Assembly: GCA_002027195.1 (NCBI GenBank)
Contig: MWJO01000034.1
Location: forward strand, 1 to 64,000
DNA from: Streptomyces sp. GKU 895
Lineage (GTDB): Bacteria; Actinomycetota; Actinomycetes; Streptomycetales; Streptomycetaceae
DNA: 64,000 nucleotides
Reading direction: 5' to 3'
The translations under genes and the position numbers were made by a program. This document shows positions 45,346 through 54,983 of the stretch, in pieces (positions within the stretch are counted from its first letter, which is position 1; each line of letters opens with the position of its first letter). Below the pieces are notes generated by a model, which did not search any database, had not been told where the DNA came from, and saw nothing but the letters and a program-made list of their open reading frames with translations.

Positions 45346-46880
45346 GGCTTCACCTCGGGATGCGCGGCCAGCAGCGTCTCCACGGTGTCCGCCTCCTCCG
45401 GGCGCTTGTCCTCGCGGTAGCGGACCACGCGGGCGAAGCGGAGGGTGACGCCGGCCGGGTAGCGGGTGGACCGCTGCAGACCGTCGTAGGCGATCTCCAC
45501 GACGAGCTCGGGGCGTACGGTCACGACGTACCCGTCGGTGCCGGTGGCCAGCTCCTGGAGCCGCTCGGTCTGCCAGGTCAGCATCGCGTCGGTCATGCCC
45601 TTGAAGGTCTTGCCGAGCATGGCGAACGAGCCGTCCTCCCGCCGCGCTCCCAGGTGCAGGTTGGAGAGCTTGCCGGTGCGCCGGCCGTGGCCCCACTCGG
45701 CGGCCAGGACGACCAGGTCGAGGGTGTGGACGGGCTTGACCTTCAGCCAGGACGCGCCACGGCGGCCCGCGCTGTAGGGGGCGTCGAGGGACTTCACCAC
45801 CACGCCCTCGTGGCCGCGCTCCAGCGTCTCGGCGAGGAAGGACTCCGCCGCGCCGACGTCGTCCGGCCCGGACACCAGCGTCCGGCGCACCCGCATCGGC
45901 TCGGGGACGAGCCGGGCCAGTTCCGTGTGCCGTTCCGTGAAGGGCAGGTCCAGGAGGTCGTGGCCGTCGACGGACAGGGCGTCGAAGAACACGGGGGAGA
46001 CGGGGACCTGTTCGGCGGCCGTGGCCACGTCCACGCGGGAGCCGACCCGGCCGGCCGTCTCCTGGAAGGAGCGGGGGCGCCCGGCCGCGTCGAAGGAGAT
46101 GACCTCGCCGTCGAGGATGAACCGCTCGCCCCTCAACTCGTGTGCCGCAGCCGTCAGTTCGGGGAGACGGTCGGTGATGTCGTCGAGGGTGCGGGTGTAG
46201 ACGCGGACGGTGTCGCCGTCGCGGTGCACCTGGACGCGGATGCCGTCGAGCTTCTCCTCGACCGCGCACGCGCCCAGCTTCTCGACCGCCTCGGCCACGG
46301 ACGTGGCGCTGTGCGCCAGCATCGGCAGCACCGGGCGTCCTACGGTGAGACGGAAGCGGTCGAGGGCCTCGGGACCGTCGGAGAGGAGGGCCTCGGCGAC
46401 GGTCTGGAGGGAGCCGGCGAGCATGACCGCGCGGCGGACGTCGGCGGGCGGCGCCGCCGTGGCCTGGGCGAGGCCCTCGGTGGCCACGGCGTCGAGGGCG
46501 CCCTGCCGCACCTCGCCGCTGAGCAGGCCGAGCAGGAAGCGTTGTTCCGGCTCGGTGGCCGCGCCCATCAACTCGCCGACCAGTCTGACCCGTTCGGCCT
46601 GCGAACCGGCGCCCGACACCTTGCCGAGTTCACTCAGCAGCGCGTCCACCGCGCGGACGGTGAGGCTCGGTTCGGCGGCCGGGGCGACCGGGCGGCTCAG
46701 CACCTTCCAGCCCACGCCGAGCCGCCCCTGCGGCAGCCGTCCCGCGAGGTACGGGATGACGATCGGTACGTCGTCGGGCTCCGCCTCCCGGAACAGCTCC
46801 GCGAGCAGCGCGATCTTCTTCGACCGTGCCGAGGTCGCGGCGACCTCCTGGGACACCTGGGCCAGCCGGGCTAGAAGCAT
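45342..46880 (-). CDS. ATP-dependent DNA ligase (LigB type)
   Basis: 512 aa. Adenylation Lys in VEEKLDGIRVQVHRDGD (motif I), GEVISFDAAGRPRSF, HEGVVVKSLDAPYSAGRRGA and the OB-fold domain KPVHTLDLVVLAAEWGHGRR. A helical N-terminal DNA-binding domain precedes the catalytic core, as in mycobacterial LigB. It is an accessory repair ligase beside the essential NAD-dependent enzyme. Confidence 0.93.
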   Translation of the reverse strand: MLLARLAQVSQEVAATSARSKKIALLAELFREAEPDDVPIVIPYLAGRLPQGRLGVGWKVLSRPVAPAAEPSLTVRAVDALLSELGKVSGAGSQAERVRLVGELMGAATEPEQRFLLGLLSGEVRQGALDAVATEGLAQATAAPPADVRRAVMLAGSLQTVAEALLSDGPEALDRFRLTVGRPVLPMLAHSATSVAEAVEKLGACAVEEKLDGIRVQVHRDGDTVRVYTRTLDDITDRLPELTAAAHELRGERFILDGEVISFDAAGRPRSFQETAGRVGSRVDVATAAEQVPVSPVFFDALSVDGHDLLDLPFTERHTELARLVPEPMRVRRTLVSGPDDVGAAESFLAETLERGHEGVVVKSLDAPYSAGRRGASWLKVKPVHTLDLVVLAAEWGHGRRTGKLSNLHLGARREDGSFAMLGKTFKGMTDAMLTWQTERLQELATGTDGYVVTVRPELVVEIAYDGLQRSTRYPAGVTLRFARVVRYREDKRPEEADTVETLLAAHPEVKP

Positions 46881-46932
46881 GCGTCCAGAGTTACATGCCG
46901 GGAAAAGCTTGTCTTTCGGCTGCGGGCTCGCT

Positions 46933-46962
46933 GTGGCTGGTCGCGCAGTTCCCCGCGCCCCT
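46933..46962 (-). repeat. 30-bp interspersed repeat, copy 3
   Basis: Exact 30-bp reverse complement of the copy at 34206-34235. It starts directly after the stop codon of the thioredoxin-reductase-like gene; the shared sequence extends upstream into that stop (GTCC-TGA-AGGGG), so the repeat may supply the gene's end. Confidence 0.88.
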
Positions 46963-47886
46963 TCAGGACATTGCGTCGAGGTCGGCCATCAGCAGATCGC
47001 CGTTGATCACGGCCGCGGCGCGGTATCCGGCGCCCGCCGCGTTGATCACTTGCTCGGCGAAGCCCGCTGCGTTGCCTGCGGCCCAGACACCGGGAACGGT
47101 CGTCCGGCCGGTCTCGTCCAGCACGGGGTATGCGCCGAACGGGGTCTCCTGCAACTCGGCGCCGAGTTGTTCCAGCAACCCGTTCTGCGGGACTGCCCGC
47201 GGCGCGACGAACAGCGCCTCGCGCGCGTGCACCGAGCCGTCGGCCAGGCGTACGCCCGTCAGCCGGTCGTCCTCGATCCGCAGTGCCGCGACCTCGCCCG
47301 GCACCACCTTCACGCCCGCCGCCGCGAGCCTGCGCAGGTCGTCGTCCGACAGCTCCTCCTCCGCGACCGTGTGCAGGAAGAAGGTCACGTCCTTCGACCA
47401 CTGGGACACCATCAGCGCCTGGTGCACGCTCAGCGGGGTCGTGGCCAGGACACCGAAGGCCTGGTCGCGGACCTCCCAGCCGTGGCAGTACGGGCAGTGC
47501 AGGACGTCCTTGCCGAAGCGCTCGGCGACGCCGGGGACGGCCGGGAGCTCGTCCTTGAGCCCGGTGGCGATGACCAGGCGGCGGGCCGTGAGCGTGCGAC
47601 CGCTCTCCAGGGTCACGGCGAAGCCCTCGGCCACCTCCACCACCCGGTCCCGGACCAGCTCGACGCCGTACCGGGCGACCTCCTCGCGGCCCCTCGCCAG
47701 GAACTCGGCCGGGGACATGCCGTCCCGGGTCAGATAGCCCTGCAGGTGGGCGGAGGGCGCGTTGCGGGGCTCGCCCGCGTCGACGACCAGCGTCCGGCGC
47801 CTCGCGCGGCCCAGGACCAGAGCCGCGGAGAGGCCGGCCGCGCCGCCACCGATCACGATCACTTCGTATGCGTGGGTGTCAGTCAT
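46963..47886 (-). CDS. FAD/NAD(P) oxidoreductase, thioredoxin-reductase-like
   Basis: 307 aa. The FAD motif is VIVIGGGAAGLSAALVLGRA. CPYCHGWEVRD holds a CxxC redox pair in the thioredoxin-reductase position. VIATGLKDELPAVPG and VPGVWAAGNAAG are also present. It lacks a linked thioredoxin, so the partner is unknown. Divergent from an XRE-cupin regulator, its probable controller. Confidence 0.9.
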   Translation of the reverse strand: MTDTHAYEVIVIGGGAAGLSAALVLGRARRRTLVVDAGEPRNAPSAHLQGYLTRDGMSPAEFLARGREEVARYGVELVRDRVVEVAEGFAVTLESGRTLTARRLVIATGLKDELPAVPGVAERFGKDVLHCPYCHGWEVRDQAFGVLATTPLSVHQALMVSQWSKDVTFFLHTVAEEELSDDDLRRLAAAGVKVVPGEVAALRIEDDRLTGVRLADGSVHAREALFVAPRAVPQNGLLEQLGAELQETPFGAYPVLDETGRTTVPGVWAAGNAAGFAEQVINAAGAGYRAAAVINGDLLMADLDAMS

Positions 47887-47950
47887 GCCGCCACGGTCGC
47901 GCCGCGGGTGCGGGATTGACAAACGTCTTTGCCGATTCTGCAATACGAGC

Positions 47951-48532
47951 ATGAGTACCGAAGAAGTAGAGGGCGTTCTCGCCGACGTGGGGCCCCGGCT
48001 GCGGCGGATCCGCAAGGAGCGCGAGGTGACCCTGGCCGCGCTGTCCGAGGTGACCGGCATCTCCGTCAGCACCCTGTCCCGGCTGGAGTCGGGGCTGCGC
48101 AAGCCCAGCCTGGAGCTGCTGCTGCCGATCGCGCAGGCGCACCAGGTGCCGCTGGACGAGCTGGTCGGGACGCCGCAGGTGGGTGATCCGCGGGTGCGGA
48201 CCGCGCCGCTGGTGCGGCACGGGCGCACTTACTGGCCGCTGACCCGGCAGCCGGGCGGCCTCCAGGCGTACAAGGTGCTGGTGCCCCAGCGCACCGAGGA
48301 GCCCGAGCTGCGTACCCACGAGGGCTACGAGTGGTTGTACGTGCTGGCGGGACGGCTGCGGGTCGTCCTCGGTGAGCACGACGTGGTGATGAGCGCGGGG
48401 GAGGCCGCCGAGTTCGACACGCGGGTGCCGCACTGGTTCGGGTCCACGGGGGAGGGGCCGGCGGAGTTCCTCAGTCTGTTCGGGCCGCAGGGCGAGCGGA
48501 TGCATGTACGGGCGAAGCCGAAGCGGTCGTGA
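47951..48532 (+). CDS. XRE-family regulator with C-terminal cupin
   Basis: 193 aa. The HTH is in LRRIRKEREVTLAALSEVTG and STLSRLESGLRKPSLELLL; the C-terminal cupin is in HEGYEWLYVLAGRLRVVLGE and FDTRVPHWFGSTGEG. One-component regulators of this type sense a small ligand. Divergent from the flavoprotein gene with 64 bp between starts. Confidence 0.92.
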   Translation: MSTEEVEGVLADVGPRLRRIRKEREVTLAALSEVTGISVSTLSRLESGLRKPSLELLLPIAQAHQVPLDELVGTPQVGDPRVRTAPLVRHGRTYWPLTRQPGGLQAYKVLVPQRTEEPELRTHEGYEWLYVLAGRLRVVLGEHDVVMSAGEAAEFDTRVPHWFGSTGEGPAEFLSLFGPQGERMHVRAKPKRS

Positions 48533-48618
48533 CGGACGCTACTGTTCCCTGAACGGCAAGCGACCGCTTAGTATGCGACTACCCCAGGTCGTACGACGCA
48601 GTCGCGTGGAGGCATCGC

Positions 48619-49608
48619 ATGCAGGCATGGCAAGTGCACGAGAACGGTGAGCCGGGTGAGGTGATGCGGCTCGCGGACGTCGAGACGCCCGCGCCCGGCG
48701 ACGGCCAGGTCCTGCTGAAGGTGCGTGCCGCGAACATCAACTTCCCGGACTTGCTGATGTGCCGCGGCCACTACCAGGTCAGGCCGCCGCTGCCGTTCAC
48801 GCCGGGCGTGGAGATCTGCGGCGAGACCGAGGACGGGCGCCGGGTGCTCGCCAACCCCGCGCTGCCGTACGGCGGTTTCGCCGAGTACGCCGTCGCGGAC
48901 GCCGCCGCGCTGCTGCCCGCGCCCGACTCGCTGGACGACGCCGAGGCCGCCGCGCTGCACATCGGCTACCAGACGGGCTGGTTCGGTCTGCACCGGCGGG
49001 CGGGCCTCGAGGCCGGTGAGACGCTGCTCGTCCATGCCGCGGCCGGCGGAGTCGGCAGTGCGGCCGTGCAGCTCGGCAAGGCGGCCGGTGCCACCGTCAT
49101 CGGTGTCGTCGGGGGGGCCGACAAGGCCGCCGTGGCCCGGGAGCTGGGCTGCGACGTCGTGATCGACCGGCGTGCGCAGGATGTAGTCGCCGCGGTCAAG
49201 GAGGCCACCGGCGGACGGGGCGCCGACGTGATCTACGACCCGGTCGGCGGCGACGCCTACACCCAGTCCACCAAGGTCGTCGCCTTCGAGGGCCGGATCG
49301 TGGTCGTCGGGTTCGCGAGCGGGACCATCCCCAGCCCCGGCCTCAACCACGCCCTGGTGAAGAACTACTCGATCCTCGGCCTGCACTGGGGCCTGTACAA
49401 CACCAAGAACCCCAAGCTGGTCCAGCACTGCCACGAGCAGGTCACCGAACTCGCCGCACGGGGCGCCATCAAGCCGCTGGTCAGCGAGCGGGTGCCGCTC
49501 GCGGAGGCCGCCGCCGCGGTGCAGCGGGTCGGCGACGGGGTGACCACCGGCCGGGTCGCCGTCGTCCCCGCCCTCGGTGCTTCTTCGGAGAACGGAGCCG
49601 CCGCATGA
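48619..49608 (+). CDS. NADPH:quinone oxidoreductase (MDR family, zinc-independent)
   Basis: 329 aa. GroES-like N-terminus with NINFPDLLMCRGHYQVRPP, NADPH-binding VHAAAGGVGSAAVQLGKAAG, YDPVGGD and VVGFASG. No zinc ligands. It heads an operon with two acyl-CoA dehydrogenases (ATGA overlap at 49605). -10-like TAGTAT occurs at about 48579-48584, next to the palindrome GTCGTACGAC (48588-48597). Confidence 0.92.
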   Translation: MQAWQVHENGEPGEVMRLADVETPAPGDGQVLLKVRAANINFPDLLMCRGHYQVRPPLPFTPGVEICGETEDGRRVLANPALPYGGFAEYAVADAAALLPAPDSLDDAEAAALHIGYQTGWFGLHRRAGLEAGETLLVHAAAGGVGSAAVQLGKAAGATVIGVVGGADKAAVARELGCDVVIDRRAQDVVAAVKEATGGRGADVIYDPVGGDAYTQSTKVVAFEGRIVVVGFASGTIPSPGLNHALVKNYSILGLHWGLYNTKNPKLVQHCHEQVTELAARGAIKPLVSERVPLAEAAAAVQRVGDGVTTGRVAVVPALGASSENGAAA

Positions 49609-50789
49609 CCGACGCAGCCGAACTCAAGCGCCGCACCGCGGAGTTGCTGGCCGCGCATCCGCCCGCCACGACCGACCGCCTGGACTTCCTGCGGGCCCGC
49701 TTCGACGCGGGGCTCGCCTGGGTGCACTACCCCGAGGGCCTCGGCGGACTCGGCGCCGCACGCTCCCTCCAGGCCGTCGTGGACGCCGAGCTGGAGGCCG
49801 CGGGCGCCCCCGACAACGACCCCCGGCGCAACGGTATCGGCCTCGGCATGGCCGCGCCGACCATCCTCAAGTACGGCACCGAGGAGCAGAAGCAGCGCTA
49901 TCTGCGGCCCCTGTGGACCGGCGAGGAGGTCTGGTGCCAGCTCTTCAGCGAGCCCGGCGCCGGCTCCGACCTGGCCGGGCTCGGCACCCGAGCGGTCCGC
50001 GAGGGCGACGGCGACTGGGTGGTCAACGGGCAGAAGGTGTGGACGTCCAGCGCGCACAACGCCCGCTGGGCCATCCTCATCGCCCGCACCGACCCGGACG
50101 TGCCCAAGCACGCGGGCATCACGTACTTCCTGTGCGACATGACCGACCCGGGCGTGGACGTCCGGCCGCTGCGCCAGATCACCGGCGAGGCCGAGTTCAA
50201 CGAGGTCTTCCTCACCGACGTCCGCATCCCCGACTCCCGCCGCCTCGGCGCGATCGGCGACGGCTGGAAGGTCGCGCAGACCACCCTCAACAACGAGCGC
50301 GTCGCCATCGGCGGCATGCGTCTGCCCCGCGAGGGCGGCATGATCGGCCCGGTCTCGAAGACCTGGCGCGAACGCCCCGAACTGCGCACCCACGACCTCC
50401 ACCAGCGCCTGCTGGGGCTCTGGGTCGAGGCCGAGGTCGCCCGCCTCACCGGCGAACGCCTGCGCCAGCAGCTCGCCCTGGGCCAGCCCGGCCCCGAGGG
50501 CGCCGGCATGAAGCTCGCCTTCGCCCGCCTCAACCAGGAGATCAGCGGCCTGGAGGTCGAACTCCGCGGTGAGGAAGGCCTGTTGTACGACGACTGGACC
50601 ATGCGCCGGCCCGAGCTGGTGGACTTCACCGGCCGCGACGCCGGCTACCGCTACCTGCGCTCCAAGGGCAACAGCATCGAGGGCGGGACCAGCGAGGTCC
50701 TGCTGAACATCGTCGCCGAGCGCGTCCTGGGCCTGCCGTCCGAGCCGCGCACCGACAAGGACGTCGCATGGAAGGACCTGGCCCGATGA
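49605..50789 (+). CDS. acyl-CoA dehydrogenase (first of a pair)
   Basis: 394 aa. LFSEPGAGSDLAGLGTRAVR, VVNGQKVWTSSAHNARWAIL, LTDVRIPDSRRLGAIGDGWK and a C-terminal region ending SKGNSIEGGTSEVLLNIVAE. Adjacent ACAD pairs of this kind in actinobacteria form alpha2beta2 heterotetramers in sterol or branched-chain side-chain oxidation; heteromer formation here is inferred. Confidence 0.93.
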   Translation: MTDAAELKRRTAELLAAHPPATTDRLDFLRARFDAGLAWVHYPEGLGGLGAARSLQAVVDAELEAAGAPDNDPRRNGIGLGMAAPTILKYGTEEQKQRYLRPLWTGEEVWCQLFSEPGAGSDLAGLGTRAVREGDGDWVVNGQKVWTSSAHNARWAILIARTDPDVPKHAGITYFLCDMTDPGVDVRPLRQITGEAEFNEVFLTDVRIPDSRRLGAIGDGWKVAQTTLNNERVAIGGMRLPREGGMIGPVSKTWRERPELRTHDLHQRLLGLWVEAEVARLTGERLRQQLALGQPGPEGAGMKLAFARLNQEISGLEVELRGEEGLLYDDWTMRRPELVDFTGRDAGYRYLRSKGNSIEGGTSEVLLNIVAERVLGLPSEPRTDKDVAWKDLAR

Positions 50790-51859
50790 GCGACCTGCTG
50801 TACTCCGAGGAGGAAGAGGCGCTCCGGTCCGCCGTACGGGACCTGCTCGCCGACCACTGCGACGCCCCCGGCGTCATCGCCCGCACCGAGTCGGACGCCC
50901 CGCACGACCTCGCCGCCTGGAAGGCGCTCACCGACGGCATGGGTCTCGCGGGCCTGCTGGTGCCGGAGGCACAGGGCGGCCAGGGCGCCACGCATCGCGA
51001 AGTCGCCGTGGTTCTTGAGGAGTTGGGGCGTGCGGTGGCTCCCGTGCCGTACCTCACGAGCGCGGTTGTCGCCACCGAGGCCCTGCTGGAGACCGGGGAC
51101 GAGGCCCTGCTCGCCGACCTGGCGGCAGGGCGGAAGATCGGCGCCCTCGCCGTCGCCCTCAACGTCGCCGCGGGCGGCGCCTACAAGGTCGTACGGCACG
51201 AAGGCGGTTCCCTGCACGGGGGGTTGACCGGCATCGCGGACGCGGCGGTCGCCGATGTGCTGCTCGTGCCCGCGGACGACGGCGGGCTGTACGCGGTCGA
51301 CGCCGCCGACGCGACCATCACCCCGCAAGTGTCCTTCGACCTCACCCGGCCGCTCGCGACCGTGACCCTGGACGGCGCCCCCGGCCGGCTCCTGGGCGAC
51401 GCCGAACCGGCCGTGCGGCGGGCGCTGCGGTCCGGTGCCGGGCTGCTCGCCTCCGAGCAACTCGGTCTCGCGGACTGGGCGTTGACGGAGACCGTGCGCG
51501 ATCTCAAGGAGCGCAAGCAGTTCAACCGTCCCGTCGGCGGCTTCCAGGCACTCAAGCACCGGCTCGCCCAGCTGTGGCTGGAGGTCGTCAACCTCCGGGC
51601 CGCCGCCCGCAACGCCGCCGACGCGCTCACCACCGGCACGGACGCCGACGTGGCCGTCGCCGTCGCCCAGGCCTACGCGGCGCCCGTCGCGGTGCACGCC
51701 GCCGAGGAGGCGCTCCAGCTGCACGCCGGAATCGGCATGACGTGGGAGCACCCGATCCACCTGTACCTCAAGCGGGCCAAGTCCGACTCGATCGCGTACG
51801 GCACGGCGGGTGTCCACCGCGAGGCCCTGGCCGGACTCGTGGACCTGCAAGCCCCCTGA
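50786..51859 (+). CDS. acyl-CoA dehydrogenase (second of a pair)
   Basis: 357 aa, shorter and more divergent than its neighbour: LYSEEEEALRSAVRDLLADH, GLAGLLVPEAQGGQGATHRE, QFNRPVGGFQALKHRLAQLW, ending HLYLKRAKSDSIAYGTAGVH. The FAD-contact motifs are weaker, as expected for one half of a heteromeric enzyme. Starts in ATGA overlap with the upstream dehydrogenase. Confidence 0.9.
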   Translation: MSDLLYSEEEEALRSAVRDLLADHCDAPGVIARTESDAPHDLAAWKALTDGMGLAGLLVPEAQGGQGATHREVAVVLEELGRAVAPVPYLTSAVVATEALLETGDEALLADLAAGRKIGALAVALNVAAGGAYKVVRHEGGSLHGGLTGIADAAVADVLLVPADDGGLYAVDAADATITPQVSFDLTRPLATVTLDGAPGRLLGDAEPAVRRALRSGAGLLASEQLGLADWALTETVRDLKERKQFNRPVGGFQALKHRLAQLWLEVVNLRAAARNAADALTTGTDADVAVAVAQAYAAPVAVHAAEEALQLHAGIGMTWEHPIHLYLKRAKSDSIAYGTAGVHREALAGLVDLQAP

Positions 51860-51871
51860 CGTTCACCGGAC

Positions 51872-51899
51872 AAAGCCCGCCCCACCTGGGGCGGGCTTT
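51872..51899 (+). terminator. rho-independent terminator
   Basis: AAAGCCCGCCCC-ACCT-GGGGCGGGCTTT followed by T's, 13 bp after the dehydrogenase operon stop. The best canonical terminator in the window. Confidence 0.95.
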
Positions 51900-52031
51900 T
51901 TCGTGCGCCCTTCGCGGGGGCGATGAACAGACGGCGGCACTCCGGCCAACTCCTGTCACGGCCATGCCCATTGGGGGGCGGGCGACCGCATACTCGCCCA
52001 TGTCTCGTACCGCCCCAAAGGGAGGCAGAGC

Positions 52032-52889
52032 ATGGCCCTCACCACCCGTCGCAGAGCCCTCACCACCATCGGCGCCGCCCTCACTGGCGCGGTCGCCCTG
52101 CCCGCCACGCAGGCCCTCGCGGGCGAACGGAAGCACCGGCCGCGGCCGTTGTGGCGGGCCCACGCCCACAACGACTACGAGCATCCCCGGCCGCTGTTCG
52201 ACGCCCTCGACCACCGCTTCGGCAGCGTCGAGGCCGACATCTTCCTCGTCGGCGACCAGCTTCTCATCGGCCACACCGTGGACGACCTCGACCCGAGCCG
52301 CACGCTGGAATCCCTCTACCTGGACCCGCTGGCCAGGACCGTCAGGGCCAACCACGGGTCCGTGTACCGGGGCTGGCGCAGGCCGGTGCAGTTGCTCATC
52401 GACATCAAGACCGAGGGGTCGTCGACGTATCTGGAGCTGGACCGCCATCTCCGGCGGTACAAGCACCTGTTCACGACATACGCCCACGGCAAGGTGTTCC
52501 CCGGGCCGGTCACCGCCGTCATCTCCGGTGACCGCGCGGCCCGTACGCCCATGGAGGCGCAGACCGTCCGGCGTGCCTTCTACGACGGCCGGCTCACCGA
52601 CCTCGGCTCCTCGGCGCCCGCCTCCTTCATCTCGCTGATCAGCGACAACTGGACGCTCAACTTCACCTGGCAGGGCGTCGGCGCGTTCCCCGAAGCCGAG
52701 CGGCAGAAGCTGCACGGCATCGTCGACGCCGCCCACGCGCGCGGCCAACAGGTGCGCTTCTGGGCCACCCCGGACGTGGCCGGACCCGCTCGCGACGCCC
52801 TGTGGGACGAACTGCTCGCCGTCGGCGTCGACTACCTCAACACCGACGACCTGGCGGGTCTCGAGGCGTTCCTGGACGCCCGCCGCTAG
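52032..52889 (+). CDS. exported PI-PLC/GDPD-like phosphodiesterase
   Basis: 285 aa. A Tat-type signal peptide (TTRRRALTTIGAALTG) precedes the catalytic start RAHAHNDYEHPRPLFDAL, with VEADIFLVGDQLLIGHTVDD and LLIDIKTEG. This is the TIM-barrel fold of phospholipase C/glycerophosphodiesterases, close to the AIM6-type branch. The substrate is unknown; presumably an extracytoplasmic phosphodiester. Good RBS GGGAGG. Confidence 0.85.
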   Translation: MALTTRRRALTTIGAALTGAVALPATQALAGERKHRPRPLWRAHAHNDYEHPRPLFDALDHRFGSVEADIFLVGDQLLIGHTVDDLDPSRTLESLYLDPLARTVRANHGSVYRGWRRPVQLLIDIKTEGSSTYLELDRHLRRYKHLFTTYAHGKVFPGPVTAVISGDRAARTPMEAQTVRRAFYDGRLTDLGSSAPASFISLISDNWTLNFTWQGVGAFPEAERQKLHGIVDAAHARGQQVRFWATPDVAGPARDALWDELLAVGVDYLNTDDLAGLEAFLDARR

Positions 52890-53006
52890 GCGGCGAAACC
52901 ACACGTTCGGCGGACAGATAAGCCGCCCGGACGAACCCTCCGCTACGCCACACTTGCGGCCGAACGCCGTGAACCGGACCGGGCGGCGTGGCGGAGGAGG
53001 TTGGCG

Positions 53007-53201
53007 ATGGCGATTTCCATCTCAGTGGTGCTGCTGCTCCTGATCCTGGCGGTGATCTTCCTGCGCAACGGCGGGCTGAAGATCTCCCATGCCCTGGTGT
53101 GCGCGCTGCTCGGGTTCTTCCTGGCCGGTACGAGCATGGCACCCACCATCAGCAGCGGCCTGACGGCCACCGCGGACATCGTCAGCAGCCTCAGACCCTG
53201 A
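53007..53201 (+). CDS. small two-helix membrane protein
   Basis: 64 aa: MAISISVVLLLLILAVIFLR, then NGGLKISHALVCALLGFFLA, then a polar tail. RBS GAGGAGG lies 6 bp upstream of the ATG. The general pattern is common in Streptomyces but I cannot assign a function. Its stop codon lies within the stem of the following terminator. Confidence 0.75.
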   Translation: MAISISVVLLLLILAVIFLRNGGLKISHALVCALLGFFLAGTSMAPTISSGLTATADIVSSLRP

Positions 53202-53206
53202 GGCTG
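53186..53206. terminator. bidirectional terminator overlapping the small membrane protein stop
   Basis: CAGCCTCAG-ACC-CTGAGGCTG followed by CCCTTTT; lies between convergent genes. Confidence 0.9.
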
Positions 53207-53226
53207 CCCTTTTGGGCCTCTGATGC

Positions 53227-54467
53227 TCAGCCGGTTGAGAAGACCCCGATGCCGTTCGGGACAGGGCGTTCCGCGCCGCCCGTGGGGTGGTTGCGTACCG
53301 TCACGCCGGTCGCGCCGGGGTCGCGGGCGACAAGCGTGGAGGAACCGCCGCCGTCCAGGCTGAAGCCGTCCACCGCGCCCAACCCCCGCAGGGTGTCCGC
53401 CACTTCGGCGATCGTCAGCCCGGTGCGGTACTCCGGCGCCCCGTCCACCGCGAGCAGCAGCAGGCGCCGGCCGCCGTCCGAGACGCCCACCGCGGTCCGT
53501 ACGGCCGAGGTCGCGGCGTCCAGGCCGGGCAGCGGCACCCCGCTCCGCAGGACCGGGAAGCCGCCGACGGCGAAGCGGTACGGGACCGGGCTCGCGGCCG
53601 CCACGAGGCGGTGCCGTACCCGTACCGGCTCGCCCACGGACAGCTTGCGCAGTTGTCGCGCGCCCTCCTCCCGGCCGACGAGGACCGTGGTGCCTTCGTC
53701 CACGGGGCCGCTGCCCGGGGTGTCGGCCGTCGCCGTGACCCGGCCGTGGCGAACCGTCACCTCGTAGGTGTCCGTGCTGCACGGGGCGGCCCGGTCGGTG
53801 TCCGTGCCGCAGGTGGCGCGCAGCCGGGAGACACTGCCCCAGGCGCTGGTGTAGGCGCCGATCGAACCCACCGGAAGCGCGTACTGGTTGAACCCGCCCA
53901 GCGGCAGATTCCCGCTCCAGCCGCGAACCGTGCCGGTCAGGGTCAGGCCGTCGAGCCGGACCCGCCGGTCGACACCCATGCCGAGCACGTCCCGATTGGA
54001 GGTGCCGGGCGGCAGCGCGGGCCCGAACCGCTGACCGTCCGGCACCGCCGCCTTCAGGGCGCGCCCGCTCGCGATCGCCGGTCCCACGCTCGCCCCGGTC
54101 GCCTCCACGCCGGGATGCTGGGTCTCGGTGATGTTGAAGAAGTCGCCGTTGACCCCGCCACCGCGCCCTGGGCGTCGGCCAGTTGGGACACCGGCGCCCG
54201 CGCGGCCACCGCCCCCGGATGCAGCAGGTCGAGACGGACCCTCGGATCGCGCAGGTCGGCCCGGATCACGTGGAGGCGCGTCGGGCCCTTGGCCGCCTGG
54301 ACGTCGTACTGCTGGTAGGTGACACCCGACGCGATCCGCACTGCCGCGGCCTGCACGGCACCGGCCGGTGCCGCCCCCGTCAGGGCCGCACCGGCCAGTG
54401 CGCCGAATGCCATGAGAAACGTCAGTGCCTGTCTGCCCGCACGGAACCTTGTTCGGCGATGCGTCAC
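53227..54467 (-). pseudogene. exported phosphodiester glycosidase (NAGPA domain), one frameshift
   Basis: Signal peptide (ALTFLMAFGALAGAALTGAA), then a region with GVTYQQYDVQAAKGPTRLHV. At about 54152-54158 a base is missing; the next frame resumes VNGDFFNITETQHPG and runs to SLDGGGSSTLVARD and VPNGIGVFSTG, the hallmark motifs of the NAGPA/DUF2233 domain. Secreted; may cleave GlcNAc-1-phosphodiesters on glycopolymers. Confidence 0.85.
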
Positions 54468-54545
54468 AGTCCCCCCTGAGGTCCCGTCAACTGTCCCAGG
54501 GCCCAGGAGGGGTGCACCAGACGGCGACGGCCGTCCGGGGGGTGA

Positions 54546-54905
54546 CTAGGGGGCGACCAGGCGTGAACGGATCAGGAACCGTACGCCCTCGGGCGCCTCC
54601 AGGGAGAAGCCGCTGCCGCGGCCCTCGACGACGTCGACGATGAGGCGGGTGTGGCTCCAGGCCGCGTACTGGCTGCGGGACATCCAGAACGTCACCGGCT
54701 CCTCGACGCCCTCGACGGCCAGCTCCGCGAGCAGTACGTCCGACGCGCCGGTGCGGAACTCGCCCTCGGGGTAGCACATCGGGGCGCTGCCGTCGCAGCA
54801 GCCGCCCGACTGGTGGAACATCAGCGGACCGTGGGCCTCGCGCAGCCTGCGCAGCAGGTCGGCGGCGGCGGGGGTGAGCTCGACGCGCGGGATCTCCTCA
54901 TCCAT
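54546..54905 (-). CDS. DUF779 family protein
   Basis: 119 aa with the cysteine-containing core FHQSGGCCDGSAPMCYPEGE. DUF779 genes are usually next to aldehyde dehydrogenases; here none is adjacent (nearest is 10 kb away). The function is not established. Confidence 0.88.
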   Translation of the reverse strand: MDEEIPRVELTPAAADLLRRLREAHGPLMFHQSGGCCDGSAPMCYPEGEFRTGASDVLLAELAVEGVEEPVTFWMSRSQYAAWSHTRLIVDVVEGRGSGFSLEAPEGVRFLIRSRLVAP

Positions 54906-54983
54906 ACGACCCAGCGCAGCACACGGGAGGTTGCGACAAGGTTGCGGCGCGAGCCGCACCGTCCTCCCGCGGGGGTCCGGGCG

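Noticed and set aside
48588..48597. GTCGTACGAC palindrome before the quinone oxidoreductase as an operator
   Set aside because: Ten-base GC-rich palindromes are frequent by chance here and no adjacent regulator suggests it.
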